In this document: piece by piece, positions 33,311 through 42,336 of the stretch
Position numbering within the stretch: the first letter of the stretch is position 1
Layout of the letters: each line of letters starts with the position of its first letter
DNA from: Embleya hyalina
GTDB taxonomy: Bacteria; Actinomycetota; Actinomycetes; Streptomycetales; Streptomycetaceae
DNA length: 64,000 nt
Direction of reading: 5' to 3'
Assembly: GCF_003967355.1 (NCBI RefSeq)
Contig: NZ_BIFH01000024.1
Span: 62,001 to 126,000, forward strand
The notes under the pieces: generated by a model
What the model was told of the DNA's origin: nothing
The model's database searches: none
The model's input: only the letters and a program-made list of their open reading frames with translations
Translations under genes and position numbers: made by a program

Positions 33311-34246
33311 ATGAGCACGTCGCAGCACGATCACGGCCGGATGGATCCGCCTCGCGTCCAGGAGGTGGCCGACGGAGCGTACGCGTACATCCAGCCGGAC
33401 GGCACCTGGTGGATCAACAACACCGGGTTCCTGGTCGGTCCGGAGGGCGTCGTCGCGATCGACGGCTGCGCCACCGAGGCCCGCACCCGGACCTTCCAGG
33501 AGACGATCGCCAAGCACACCGACGCACCGGTGCGCACGCTGATCAACACGCACCACCACGGGGACCACACGAACGGGAACTACCTGTTCGAGACGGCCAC
33601 GATCGTCGCGCACGAGAAGACCCGGACCGAGATACTGAATCTCGGGATCATGGAGGTCGAGTCGATCTGGCCGGGTGTCGGCTGGGGCGGCGTGCGGGCG
33701 GTGCCGCCGTTCCTCACCTTCACCGAGGGCGTCACCGTGTACGCGGGCGATCTGCGGGCCCAGGTCCGGCACTTCGGTGCCGCGCACACCTCGAACGACT
33801 CGGTGGTGTGGCTGGAGGAGCAGAGTGTCCTGTACACGGGCGACCTGATCTTCAACGGCGGTACTCCGTTCCTGCTGATGGGTTCGCCCGCCGGCTACCT
33901 CGAAGTGCTCCGGAAGGTGAAGGAGTTGGGCGCGACGACGTTGGTCCCCGGGCACGGCGAGGTGTGCGGTCCGGACCAGATCGACTACGCCATCGGGTAC
34001 ACCGAATTCGTGCTGGAGACCGCGCGCAAGGGTCGTGAGGCGGGTCTGGACCCGTTGAGCGTGGCGCGGGAGACGGATCTGGGCGAGTACGCGGCGCTGT
34101 CCGACTCGGAGCGGATCGTGGGCAACCTGCACCGGGCCTACGCGGAACTGGGTGGGGTGGAGCGGGCGGGGGCGATCGATGTCTACGCCGCGCTCGGGGA
34201 CATGGTGGCGTTCAACGGGGGCAAGCCGCTCTCGTGCTACGCGTAG
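33311..34246 (+). CDS. MBL-fold metallo-hydrolase
   Basis: 311 aa, metallo-beta-lactamase fold. Zinc ligands: 'THHHGDHTNGN' (His81, His83, Asp85, His86), a His in 'FGAAHTSNDSVVWL', Asp in 'LYTGDLIFNGG' and His in 'LVPGHGEVCGP'. Cytosolic, no signal peptide. Related proteins hydrolyse thioesters, lactones or similar bonds, sometimes in polyketide biosynthesis. Start ATG 33311. A palindromic operator lies just upstream. Exact substrate not readable. Confidence 0.88.
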   Translation: MSTSQHDHGRMDPPRVQEVADGAYAYIQPDGTWWINNTGFLVGPEGVVAIDGCATEARTRTFQETIAKHTDAPVRTLINTHHHGDHTNGNYLFETATIVAHEKTRTEILNLGIMEVESIWPGVGWGGVRAVPPFLTFTEGVTVYAGDLRAQVRHFGAAHTSNDSVVWLEEQSVLYTGDLIFNGGTPFLLMGSPAGYLEVLRKVKELGATTLVPGHGEVCGPDQIDYAIGYTEFVLETARKGREAGLDPLSVARETDLGEYAALSDSERIVGNLHRAYAELGGVERAGAIDVYAALGDMVAFNGGKPLSCYA

Positions 34247-34309
34247 TTGCGGTTGGTCGGCCCGGTGGTCTGGCCGGCCCCATGCGCTCGGGCCGTGCGG
34301 CTGCCGGGT

Positions 34310-34640
34310 GGCCTCATGCGCCGGCCGGGCTGCTTGGCCTCAGGCGCCGGCCGGGCTGATGGGTTCGGCCTTGGGTCGGGTGGCCTCAGGCGCCGGCCGG
34401 GCTGATGGGTTCGGCCTTGGGTCGGGTGGCCTCAGGCGCCGGCCGGGCTGATGGGTTCGGCCTTCGGCCGGGTGGCCTCAAACGCCGGCCGGGCTGATCG
34501 GTTCGGTCCTCGGCTGAGTCGCCTCATGGGGCGGCCGAGCTGATCGGTTCGGCCTCGGCTGCTTGGTCTTATGTGTTGGTCGGGCTGATCGGTTCGGTTC
34601 TCGGGTGAGTCGTGTCATACGCCGGCCGGGCTGGGGGTTT
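34310..34640. repeat. Degenerate 46-bp tandem repeat array
   Basis: Seven or so head-to-tail units beginning at 34336, 34382, 34428, 34474, 34520, about 34565 and about 34612, with an extra partial unit at 34310. Each holds a core CCTCA(G/A)(G/A)CGCCGGCCGG, then a TGATSGGTTCGG part. The first three units are nearly identical and later ones decay. No spacer structure, so it is not CRISPR. The rest of the 34247-34777 gap has no gene. Confidence 0.85.
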
Positions 34641-34777
34641 GGCCCGGTCGGCGTTGTTGTGTGGTGGGTTGGCTTGGTTGTTGCCTGCTCCTGGGCTTCC
34701 GGTGAGTGGAAGGGGTTTGCCGGGGGGCCGGGGATCCGGGGCTAGCGTCCAGGGGCGGGTCGGTGATTGGAGATGGC

Positions 34778-35566
34778 GTGGACAAGGTGGTCGGGGCGGC
34801 CGCTGACGCGGTTTCGGATGTGTGGGACGGGGCCTCGATTGCCGTCGGGGGGTTTGGCCTCTGTGGGATTCCCTCGGTGTTGATCGGTGCCCTGCACGCG
34901 CAGGGAGCCACCGGGCTGAGGGTGGTTTCGAACAACTGCGGGGTCGATCGGTGGGGGCTCGGCGTCCTGTTGCATGCCGGGAGGATCGCTCGGGCGACCG
35001 GTAGCTACGTCGGGGAGAACAAGGAGTTCGCCCGGCAGTACCTCTCCGGGGAACTGGAGCTGGAGCTGACCCCCCAGGGAACGCTGGCCGAGCGGTTGCG
35101 GGCCGGCGGTTGTGGGATCCCGGCGTTCTACACGCCGGCCGGGGTCGGGACGCAGGTGGCCGAGGGCGGACTCCCCTGGCGCTACGACTCGGCGGGCAAC
35201 GTGGTGGTGGCCTCGCCGCGCAAGGAGGTCCGCGTCTTCGACGGCGTCGAGTACGTCCTGGAAGAGGCGATCACCACCGACTTCGCCCTGGTCCGGGCGG
35301 CCCGCGGCGACCGGCACGGCAACCTGGTGTTCGACAAGTCGGCACGCAACTTCAACCCGCTCGCGGCGATGGCCGGTCGCATCACCGTCGCCGAGGTCGA
35401 GGAACTGGTCGAGCCGGGCGGGATCGATCCCGACGCGATACACCTGCCCGGGGTGTTCGTCCAGCGCGTGGTGGCGCTGACCCCGGCCCAGGTCGCCGAG
35501 AAGCCGATCGAGAAGAAGACCACGAACGGCGCGCCGGCGGTGCGCGGAACGGTGCGCGACCGATGA
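34778..35566 (+). CDS. scoA: CoA transferase subunit A (SCOT/ScoA type)
   Basis: 262 aa, alpha subunit of a 3-oxoacid (succinyl-CoA:acetoacetate-type) CoA transferase that activates beta-keto acids with CoA. The CoA-binding pattern '[19 protein letters not shown]' follows the N-terminus and '[14 protein letters not shown]' and '[11 protein letters not shown]' fit the family. Start GTG 34778, with GGAG a few nt upstream; it comes just after the repeat array. It overlaps scoB by ATGA, so the two subunits are made together. Confidence 0.92.
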   Translation: MDKVVGAAADAVSDVWDGASIAVGGFGLCGIPSVLIGALHAQGATGLRVVSNNCGVDRWGLGVLLHAGRIARATGSYVGENKEFARQYLSGELELELTPQGTLAERLRAGGCGIPAFYTPAGVGTQVAEGGLPWRYDSAGNVVVASPRKEVRVFDGVEYVLEEAITTDFALVRAARGDRHGNLVFDKSARNFNPLAAMAGRITVAEVEELVEPGGIDPDAIHLPGVFVQRVVALTPAQVAEKPIEKKTTNGAPAVRGTVRDR

Positions 35567-36192
35567 CGCTGACCAGGGACGAGATGGCCGCCCGGGCGGC
35601 GGCCGAGCTGACCGACGGCTCCTACGTCAACCTCGGGATCGGCCTGCCCACCCTCGTGCCCAACCACATCCCGGCCGGCGTACACGTCGTGCTGCACTCG
35701 GAGAACGGGCTGCTCGGCGTCGGGCCGTACCCGACCGAGGACGCGGTCGACCCGGACCTGATCAACGCCGGCAAGGAGACCGTCACGGTCCTGCCGGGCG
35801 CCTCCTGCTTCGACTCGGCGCTCTCCTTCGGGATGATCCGAGGCGGCCACATCGACACCGCGATCCTGGGCGCGATGCAGGTCAGTGTGGTCGGCGACCT
35901 GGCGAACTGGACCGTCCCCGGCAGCATGATCAAGGGCATGGGCGGCGCGATGGACCTCGTGCACGGCGCCCGCCGGGTGATCGTGCTGATGGAGCACGTG
36001 ACCAGGAAGGGCGAGCACAAGATCGTCGACGAGTGCTCCCTGCCGCTCACCGGGAAACGCTGCGTGCGTCGGATCATCACCGACCTCGCGGTGCTCGACG
36101 TGACCGATCGCGGCCTGCTCCTGGTCGAGACCGCCCCCGGGGTGACCGAGGACGAGGTGCGCGCGAAGACCGGGGCACGACTGCTGACCTGA
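35563..36192 (+). CDS. scoB: CoA transferase subunit B (SCOT/ScoB type)
   Basis: 209 aa, catalytic beta subunit. The nucleophilic glutamate is in 'LHSENGLLG' (Glu47), and '[13 protein letters not shown]' and '[21 protein letters not shown]' are family landmarks. Start ATG 35563 overlaps scoA's stop. With ScoA it makes acetoacetyl-CoA or another beta-ketoacyl-CoA. The FAH-family hydrolase gene 120 nt downstream on the same strand is consistent with a ketone-body or aromatic catabolic unit. Confidence 0.94.
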   Translation: MTLTRDEMAARAAAELTDGSYVNLGIGLPTLVPNHIPAGVHVVLHSENGLLGVGPYPTEDAVDPDLINAGKETVTVLPGASCFDSALSFGMIRGGHIDTAILGAMQVSVVGDLANWTVPGSMIKGMGGAMDLVHGARRVIVLMEHVTRKGEHKIVDECSLPLTGKRCVRRIITDLAVLDVTDRGLLLVETAPGVTEDEVRAKTGARLLT

Positions 36193-36312
36193 CGCCGATC
36201 GCCGAGGTCGCGGCGGGTGCGCTCGGGATCGGCCGGCGCCGATGTGATCATTTAGCGATACCGACGCATCGTCGCCGGTCCTCGGCACGTACCGGAACAA
36301 GGAGCACCAATC

Positions 36313-37287
36313 GTGAAGTTCGCGACCTTCGACCTTGATGGCTCGATCCACGCCGGAGTGGTGTCGGGCGAGGACGCGGTACATCCGCTGCCGGCCGGCG
36401 AGACCCTGCTCGGCCTGATCGAACGTGGTGCCGAGGCCCTGCGCGCGGCGGGCGAGCGGGCCCTGGCCGGTCCCTCGGTCGCGCTCGCCGACGTACGCCT
36501 GCTGCCGCCGCTCCAGCCGCCCACGGTCCGCGACTTCGTGGCGTTCGAGGAGCACGTCGAAGGGGCCATGATCACCGTGCAGGGACCGGGCGCGGTCGTG
36601 GTTCCGGAGTGGTACGAGCTGCCCACCTTCTACTTCACCAACCCGTACGCGATCATCGGCCCGAACGACCCGGTCCCGATGCCGCCGGGGTCGGCCGTGC
36701 TCGACTTCGAGTTGGAGGTCGGCATCGTGATCGGCCGGGCGGGTCAGGACCTGACGGTGGATCAGGCCGCCGAACACATCATCGGCTACACCATCTTCAA
36801 CGACTGGTCGGCCCGTGACCTGCAGTCCCGGGAGATGCGGGTCGGCCTCGGCCCGTGCAAGGGCAAGGACACCGCGACCACGCTCGGCCCGTGGCTGGTG
36901 ACGGCGGACGAGTTCGAGGAATACCGGGACGCGGACGGCTTCCTGGACATCGCCATGCGCGCCTCGGTCAACGGCGTCGAGGTCGGTCGGGACTCGCTGG
37001 TCAACATGGGCTGGCCGCCCGCCGAACTGGTCGCCTACGCCTCGCGCGGCACCTGGATCCGGCCCGGCGACGTGCTCGGCACCGGCACCTGCGGCAACGG
37101 TGGTTGCCTGGGCGAACTGTGGGGCCGGGGGCGGGAGTTGCCGTCGCTGCGCCCCGGTGACACGGTCTCCCTGACGGTCGAGGGCATCGGTACGGTGGCC
37201 AACACGGTGGTCGAGGGCGCGGCGCCGCGACCCATCCCGGCGGCGCGCAAGCGCCCGCGCACCCGCAGGGACTCCTTCGACGCGTGA
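36313..37287 (+). CDS. Fumarylacetoacetate hydrolase (FAH) family protein
   Basis: 324 aa. Metal-dependent C-C bond hydrolase or decarboxylase of the FAH superfamily. Metal-ligand acidic residues are in 'LDFELEVGIVIG' (Glu) and 'IFNDWSARDLQSREM' (Asp), and the C-terminal 'RPGDTVSLTVEGIGTVANTV' is typical. Start GTG 36313 with AAGGAG upstream. In true FAH the product is fumarate plus acetoacetate, which would feed the adjacent ScoAB transferase; the substrate here cannot be confirmed. It ends at a strong hairpin facing the response regulator. Confidence 0.9.
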   Translation: MKFATFDLDGSIHAGVVSGEDAVHPLPAGETLLGLIERGAEALRAAGERALAGPSVALADVRLLPPLQPPTVRDFVAFEEHVEGAMITVQGPGAVVVPEWYELPTFYFTNPYAIIGPNDPVPMPPGSAVLDFELEVGIVIGRAGQDLTVDQAAEHIIGYTIFNDWSARDLQSREMRVGLGPCKGKDTATTLGPWLVTADEFEEYRDADGFLDIAMRASVNGVEVGRDSLVNMGWPPAELVAYASRGTWIRPGDVLGTGTCGNGGCLGELWGRGRELPSLRPGDTVSLTVEGIGTVANTVVEGAAPRPIPAARKRPRTRRDSFDA

Positions 37288-37295
37288 GCCGGCGA

Positions 37296-37335
37296 CGCCC
37301 GGCCGGCGGCCCCGCTCGGGGCCGTCGGCCGGGCG
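37296..37335. terminator. 18-bp bidirectional hairpin between convergent genes
   Basis: Arms 37296-37313 and 37318-37335 pair over 18 bp with a single G-T wobble and a 4-nt loop (GCTC). It sits between the FAH stop and the response-regulator stop, so it should serve both. Confidence 0.85.
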
Positions 37336-37340
37336 CGGGT

Positions 37341-37985
37341 TCAGCCGTTCAGGTAGGCCAGTACGGCGAGCACCCGGCGATGTCCCGCCTCGTCGGGGGC
37401 CAGACCCAGCTTCGCGAAGATGTTCCGGATGTGCTTGTTGACCGCGCCCTCGCTGATCACCAGGAGCCGGGCGAGATCGGTATTGGATCGGCCCTCCGCC
37501 ATCAGCGCCAGCACCTCGCGCTCGCGCGGGGTCAGCTCGCGCAGCGGGTCGTCGGAGCGCCGCCGGACCAGGAGTTGGCCGACCACCTCCGCGTCCATCA
37601 CCGTGCCGCCCGCCGCCACCCGGCGCAGCGCGTCGGCGAACTCCTCGACGTCGCCCACTCGTTGCTTGAGCAGGTAGCCGATCGCGCCGCGGCCGTCGGC
37701 GAGCAGTTCGGCGGCGTACCGGTCCTCGACATAGGCGGACAGGACCAGCACCGGCAACCCGGGTCGGCGCCGCCGGGCCTCGATCGCGGCGCGCAGCCCC
37801 TCGTCCCGGAAATCCGGCGGCAACCGCACGTCGACCACCGTCGCCTCCGGCGCGTGGGTGTCCACCGCGGCCAGGAAGTCGGTGCCGTTGTCGACCGCCG
37901 CGACCACCTCGAAGCCCTCGCCGGCCAGCAGCAGGGTCAGCCCCTCGCGCAGCAGCGCGTCGTCCTCGGCGATCACCACCCGCAC
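37341..37985 (-). CDS. NarL/LuxR-type response regulator
   Basis: 214 aa. Receiver domain with acidic pocket 'IAEDDALL', phospho-acceptor Asp in 'VVDVRLPP' and Lys in 'GYLLKQRVG'. C-terminal LuxR helix-turn-helix 'LTPREREVLALMAEG' and 'SEGAVNKHIRNIFAKLG'. It is the partner of the overlapping histidine kinase. Start GTG 37985 overlaps the kinase stop by 13 nt; other in-frame GTGs (37979, 37976) are also possible. Confidence 0.92.
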   Translation of the reverse strand: MRVVIAEDDALLREGLTLLLAGEGFEVVAAVDNGTDFLAAVDTHAPEATVVDVRLPPDFRDEGLRAAIEARRRRPGLPVLVLSAYVEDRYAAELLADGRGAIGYLLKQRVGDVEEFADALRRVAAGGTVMDAEVVGQLLVRRRSDDPLRELTPREREVLALMAEGRSNTDLARLLVISEGAVNKHIRNIFAKLGLAPDEAGHRRVLAVLAYLNG

Positions 37986-39253
37986 GGCAACTCCGCCCGC
38001 AGTCGGGTCGGTCCGCCGGCCGGACTGCGCAGCGTCACCCGGCCGTCCAGGGCGTCCGCACGGCGGCGCATGCCCACCACGCCGCTGCCGGCGCGCTCGT
38101 CGGCGCCGCCGCGTCCGTCGTCCTCGACCTCGATCACCAGCGTGCCCTCCTCGTTCGCCAGCCGTACCCCGACGTGCTCGGCCCGACTGTGCCTGGCCAC
38201 ATTGTTCAACGCCTCGGCGACGATGAAGTACGCGGCGGTCTCCACGGCGGCCGGTGCCCGGCCGAGGCAGGCGGTGTCCACCACGCAGGGCACCGGGGAG
38301 CGGGCGGCGAGCGCGGCGACGGCGCCGTCCAGGCCGCGTTCGTCCAGGATCGGCGGATAGATCCCGCGCACCACCTCGCGCAGTTCGTCCAGGGCACCGG
38401 TCGCCGCCTGCCGGGCGCGGCGTACCAGCGGCGGCGCCTGCTCCGGGTCGCGCTCCAGGGCCCGTTCGATCAGCCCGAGATGCATCACCACCGCGAGCAG
38501 CCGGTTCTGCGTACCGTCGTGCAGGTCCCGCTCGATCCGCCGCAGTTCGGCGGCGTGCGCGTCCAGCGCGGCGGCCCGACTCGCCGTCACCTCGGCCAGC
38601 CGCTCGGCGACCGAACGATTCGCCGGCGGCGTGAGCAGCCTGCGGCTGAGCCGGGCCTGGCCGCGCAGCAGCGGCGGGATCAGCGCGCAGGCGAGCACCG
38701 CGACCAGCACGCCGATCGGCAACATGACCGCCGCCCGCCCCCACGAGTCGACGGCGAAGCCGACACCGGACGGCGACCGCCCGGGGATCGCCCACCACCA
38801 CAGCGGCATGGTCACGTCGTTGACCGCGGCCAGGGCCAGGCCGAGGCCCAGCGAGGCGGCGAGGGTACCGGTGAGCGCGTGCACCGGAAGCCAGCACAGA
38901 TCGCGCATGCCCGCCCGGTCGGTGAGCAGGCCGCGGGCGCGGGCGACCGGCGAGCCCTCGACGGGGCGATAGCGCTCGGGCACGGGCGGCCCACCGAGCA
39001 CCGCCCCGACCCGGCGGCGCTCCATCCCGGCCAGGCGGCGCACCCCCCGCATCAGCGGCGGGAGCAGCGGCACACCGAGGCCGGTGAGGCAGAGCACCCC
39101 GACCACGACGACCGCGGGCAGCGCCGACAGGGCGAGCAGGCCGCCGGCGCCGGCCCGCGCGAGCAGACCCGACTGCGTGGGGAGGCGCCGGAGCGCGGGC
39201 AGGAGGCCGGGCAGGGCGAGCGGGCGGCGCGGCTCGCGGGTCGTCGGCACCAT
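37973..39253 (-). CDS. Sensor histidine kinase (HisKA_3/NarX-type)
   Basis: 426 aa. N-terminal membrane part with paired hydrophobic helices ('LLALSALPAVVVVGVLCL', 'TGTLAASLGLGLALAAV', 'AAVMLPIGVLVAVLACALI'), then the HisKA_3 helix 'RIERDLHDGTQNRLLAV' with the phosphoacceptor His, and a C-terminal ATPase ('EALNNVARHS', 'DDGRGGADERAGSGVVGM'). Start ATG 39253 has AAGGAGG 6 nt upstream. It transmits to the adjacent LuxR-type regulator. Signal unknown; membrane loops are short, so it may sense the bilayer or a small ligand. Confidence 0.92.
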   Translation of the reverse strand: MVPTTREPRRPLALPGLLPALRRLPTQSGLLARAGAGGLLALSALPAVVVVGVLCLTGLGVPLLPPLMRGVRRLAGMERRRVGAVLGGPPVPERYRPVEGSPVARARGLLTDRAGMRDLCWLPVHALTGTLAASLGLGLALAAVNDVTMPLWWWAIPGRSPSGVGFAVDSWGRAAVMLPIGVLVAVLACALIPPLLRGQARLSRRLLTPPANRSVAERLAEVTASRAAALDAHAAELRRIERDLHDGTQNRLLAVVMHLGLIERALERDPEQAPPLVRRARQAATGALDELREVVRGIYPPILDERGLDGAVAALAARSPVPCVVDTACLGRAPAAVETAAYFIVAEALNNVARHSRAEHVGVRLANEEGTLVIEVEDDGRGGADERAGSGVVGMRRRADALDGRVTLRSPAGGPTRLRAELPCGW

Positions 39254-39392
39254 GGCGGACCTCCTTGCGCGTTCGTCGTGGTGCCCGCACCGTCTTCGGG
39301 ACGCGCGCATGCGGGTCGTCGCCGGCCCGCTCCCGGATCCTACGTTCGTACGGGTCGACGACCCGCCCCCGAACCCGTCGACGCGATCCGGC

Positions 39393-40589
39393 TCACGCCG
39401 TGACCGGCGCGGGCCGGTCGCGCCGCGTCGGGTCCACCACCCACAGCAGCAGCGCGAGCGCGCCGAAACCCGCGCCGAGCAGGCAGACGGCGGTCCAGCC
39501 CGCCGCCGCGTACAGCGCGGTCGAGGCGATCGCGCCGCCCGCGCTGCCGATCGAGTAGAAGATCATGTAGCCGCCGATCAGCCGACTGCCGGCCTCCGGA
39601 CGGAGCGGGTAGATCAGGCTCTGGTTGGTGACGTGTACCGCCTGGACGGCGAGGTCGAGCACGATCGTGCCCACCACCAGGGCCCACAACGACTGGCGGG
39701 TGAACGCGAGCGGCAGCCAGGACACGGTCAGCAACACCAGCGCGACCCCGGTGACCCGGTGTGCGTGACCGAGGTCGCCCAGCCGCCCGGCCGGGATCGC
39801 GCCCAGCGCGCCCGCCGCGCCGGCCAGGCCGAAGGCGCCGATCGCGGTGTGCGACAGGGACAGCGGAGGTTCGCTGAGCGGCAGGGCGATGCTGCTCCAG
39901 AGCGTGCTGAACGCGGCGAAGATCAGCAGGGCGAAGCCGGCCCGCACGCGAAAGACCGGTTCCTCGACGAACAGCCGCACGGTCGAGCCGAGCAGTTCGC
40001 GATACGACAGCGGGGGAGTGTCGACGCGCCGCCTCGGGAGCACGCGATACAGCGTCGCCGCCAGGACCAGGGTCAGCGCGGCCGAGCACAGGTACACCGC
40101 GCGCCAGCCCGCGAGGTCGGCCAGCAGGCCCGAGACCGTGCGGGCGAGCAGGATGCCGAGGACCACGCCGCTGGTGACCGCGCCGACCACACGCCCTCGT
40201 TCGGCGGGGGCGGCGAGCGAGGCGGCGTAGGCGACCACCGCCTGGGTGACCACGGCGAGCAGGCCGACCGCGATCATCGCCAGGAACAGCGGGGCGGCTC
40301 CCCGGGCCGTACCGACGGCCACCAACGCGACGGCGAGCAGGGCGAATTGACCCACGATCAGGCGGCGGCGGTCGATCAGGTCGCCCAGCGGGACGAGCAG
40401 GAACAGGCCGAACCCGTAGCCGACCTGGGTGAGGGTGACCACGACGCCGACGGTTCCGGGCGCGAGGCCGAGGTCGTGGCCCATGGTCACCAGGAGCGGC
40501 TGGGCGAGGTAGACGTTGGCGACCGCGACACCGGCGGCGATCGCGAAGAGCAGGGTGAGGGCGCGAGATATCTGGTTGCAAGTTGCCAC
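39393..40589 (-). CDS. MFS transporter (DHA1 type)
   Basis: 398 aa with about 12 transmembrane helices. Motif A-like 'LGDLIDRRRL' and 'GYGFGLFLLVPLGD' in the first half, a basic loop ('LPRRRVDTPPLSYREL') between halves, and 'GRLGDLGHAHRV' in the second. Likely drug or metabolite efflux. Start GTG 40589: no Shine-Dalgarno, and the start lies inside the inverted-repeat region, so the mRNA may be leaderless and repressed directly. Divergent from an HxlR regulator. Confidence 0.88.
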   Translation of the reverse strand: MATCNQISRALTLLFAIAAGVAVANVYLAQPLLVTMGHDLGLAPGTVGVVVTLTQVGYGFGLFLLVPLGDLIDRRRLIVGQFALLAVALVAVGTARGAAPLFLAMIAVGLLAVVTQAVVAYAASLAAPAERGRVVGAVTSGVVLGILLARTVSGLLADLAGWRAVYLCSAALTLVLAATLYRVLPRRRVDTPPLSYRELLGSTVRLFVEEPVFRVRAGFALLIFAAFSTLWSSIALPLSEPPLSLSHTAIGAFGLAGAAGALGAIPAGRLGDLGHAHRVTGVALVLLTVSWLPLAFTRQSLWALVVGTIVLDLAVQAVHVTNQSLIYPLRPEAGSRLIGGYMIFYSIGSAGGAIASTALYAAAGWTAVCLLGAGFGALALLLWVVDPTRRDRPAPVTA

Positions 40590-40627
40590 CAGGTGACCAT
40601 AGGCAACCTTGGTAGCATGTTGCAACC
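40574..40627. promoter_or_regulatory. Nested inverted repeats, HxlR/MFS divergent operator
   Basis: GGTTGCAA (40574-40581) pairs with TTGCAACC (40620-40627), and inside it GTTGCC (40583-40588) pairs with GGCAAC (40602-40607). The set spans the MFS start and the promoter of the HxlR gene. HxlR proteins usually bind such inverted repeats near their own divergent promoters. Confidence 0.6.
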
Positions 40628-40652
40628 GGAGGGGTGAGCGAGAGGACGGGCC

Positions 40653-41114
40653 ATGGTGCAGCGCACGCGGTTGGACGAGGACAGTTGTCCGGTGGCGCGA
40701 TCGGTGGACGCGATCGGTGACTGGTGGTCGCTGCTGATCGTGCGCGACGCGTTCGACGGAAGCCGCCGGTTCGGCGAGTTCCAGCGCAGTCTCGGGGTGG
40801 CCAAGAACATCCTGACCGCCCGACTGCGGGCCCTGGTGGCCGGCGGGATCCTGGAGACGGTGCCCGCGTCGGACGGCAGCGCCTACCGGGAATACGTGCT
40901 GACCGTGAAGGGGCGCGACCTCTTCCCCGTGGTCGTCGCGCTGCGGCAGTGGGGCGAGGCACACTGGTTCGGGCCCGGCGAGCCGATGTCCAGGCTCCTG
41001 GACCGACGCGACGGCCGCCCGCTGCGCACCCTGGAGGTGCGTGCGGCGGACGGCCGCGCGATCCGGCCGGAGGACACCGAGGTGGAGCGGGTCGGCGAGG
41101 TCGGCGAGGACTGA
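40653..41114 (+). CDS. HxlR-family transcriptional regulator
   Basis: 153 aa winged-helix protein: 'CPVARSVDAIGDWWSLLIVRDAFDGSRRFGEFQ' region (the HxlR N-terminus with Cys near residue 12), recognition part 'KNILTARLRALVAGGILE' and wing 'YREYVLTVKGRDLFPVV'. Some HxlR proteins sense redox or aldehyde through the N-terminal Cys. Start ATG 40653. It probably represses the divergent MFS gene and itself via the inverted repeats between them. Confidence 0.92.
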   Translation: MVQRTRLDEDSCPVARSVDAIGDWWSLLIVRDAFDGSRRFGEFQRSLGVAKNILTARLRALVAGGILETVPASDGSAYREYVLTVKGRDLFPVVVALRQWGEAHWFGPGEPMSRLLDRRDGRPLRTLEVRAADGRAIRPEDTEVERVGEVGED

Positions 41115-41133
41115 CCGACCGGGCGAACCCGCC

Positions 41134-41700
41134 CTACTCGCCCGGGACTTCGGCGAGCCCGAGGTGGTTCAGCAGGGTGAAGAACAACTGCTCGACGAAC
41201 GGATCCCGGCGCAGGCTCAACAACTCCAGGATCGGTTCGGGCCGCACCTCGTAGCCGGCCGCCGCCGCCCACCGCACCGCCGCCTCGGCCACTCGCGGCC
41301 GATCCTCCTCCAGCCACGCGGCGGCCTCGCCCCGGAACCGGGCGAGGTCACCCCGGTCCCCGCCCCGGTGCCACCGGTTCCGCGCCAACCGCGAGGCGGC
41401 GGTGCCCGGGTCGAGCCACCCCTCCCAGAAGTCCGTCCCGCTCAGTCCCTGGACATGCGCGACGTCGCTCTCGAACACCCCGCACACCAGCACGGGGGAG
41501 CCGGTCCGGGCGGCCAGGTCGGTCAACCACGGGCCCTGGAAGGCGTACGGATCCTCGAAGTGGCGCACGTGCACCGCGCGCCAGCCGTCGCGGTAGGCCC
41601 ACTCGGCGTAGACCGGATGGCCCTCCCCGCCGACATACGGCGCCAGGTCGGCCAGCGGCGTGTCCGCACGTAAAACGACGATGTCCCCGTTGAACCCCAT
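41134..41700 (-). CDS. Hypothetical protein
   Basis: 188 aa, soluble, mixed alpha/beta, with no family that I recognise. The N-terminus 'GFNGDIVVLRADTPLADL' reads as a beta strand followed by a helix; the C-terminus is helical ('DPFVEQLFFTLLNHLGL'). Trp- and Tyr-rich central part ('YAEWAYRDGWRAVHVRHF'). Start ATG 41700 has AAGGGG 5 nt upstream; GTG 41706 is less likely. It converges on the HxlR gene with a 19-nt gap. Codon use is normal for the window, so it is a real gene. Confidence 0.75.
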   Translation of the reverse strand: MGFNGDIVVLRADTPLADLAPYVGGEGHPVYAEWAYRDGWRAVHVRHFEDPYAFQGPWLTDLAARTGSPVLVCGVFESDVAHVQGLSGTDFWEGWLDPGTAASRLARNRWHRGGDRGDLARFRGEAAAWLEEDRPRVAEAAVRWAAAAGYEVRPEPILELLSLRRDPFVEQLFFTLLNHLGLAEVPGE

Positions 41701-41850
41701 GGCCACCCCTTCGGTCGCGATGTCCGTTGCGGCCCAACGTAGATACCGCGTCCGACAACCGACCGGGTGCCGGGGACGGGGGTGTGCCGGGGTCTTCGCG
41801 CGACGGCTCCGGGCGACTCTCCCGTCGTGGCCCGGATCCGCCGTCGGCGG

Positions 41851-42204
41851 TCAGTTCCCGGTCTCGGCGACCTGCTCCACCGCGCTCGTCCCGTTGCCTT
41901 CGCGGGACTCCCACTCCCAGGTCTCGTCCAGCCGGATCCGACCGTCCGGCAACACGACGACGGCGCTCACGCAGTGCCCGGACGCGGTACCCCCGGAGCG
42001 GTTCAGCTGCACATAGCGGAAGTCCAGCGTGTCCCCGTCGCGGGTACCGACGAGGTGACCGTGCACGATGTCGCCCCCGTCGTACTCGGCCCAGATCCGG
42101 CCGTCCGCCTCGTGGTACGCGAACAGCGTGGACGCGTCCACCTCTCCGTGCTCGGGGCGGCCGAGCGGGGCGAATCGAAGTCCATCCAGGGAAGGTGCGG
42201 TCAT
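41851..42204 (-). CDS. Conserved small hypothetical protein
   Basis: 117 aa, mostly beta-strand, soluble. Repeating strand-turn pattern: 'TLFAYHEADGRIWAEYDGG', 'DTLDFRYVQLNRSGGTASGHC', 'LDETWEWESREG'. I recall near relatives in actinobacteria and proteobacteria, sometimes labelled 'n-acetylglutamate synthase' without good reason; that function is not supported here. Start ATG 42204 has AAGGAG 6 nt upstream. Monocistronic. Confidence 0.75.
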   Translation of the reverse strand: MTAPSLDGLRFAPLGRPEHGEVDASTLFAYHEADGRIWAEYDGGDIVHGHLVGTRDGDTLDFRYVQLNRSGGTASGHCVSAVVVLPDGRIRLDETWEWESREGNGTSAVEQVAETGN

Positions 42205-42336
42205 CGCGGGCTCCTTGGGCGAAGGCGAGGCGCGTCGGCGCTTGGTAGCCCGCAGCGTAGGTGGCGTGTCCGGGGGCCCGATTTCGGGGTCGGGGCGTCG
42301 ACCGGGGAAGATTTCCGCGCTCGAAGGATTCCCGCT

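Noticed and set aside
34310-34640. CRISPR array
   Set aside because: Repeats are directly adjacent with no unique spacers, degrade along the array, and no cas genes are present.
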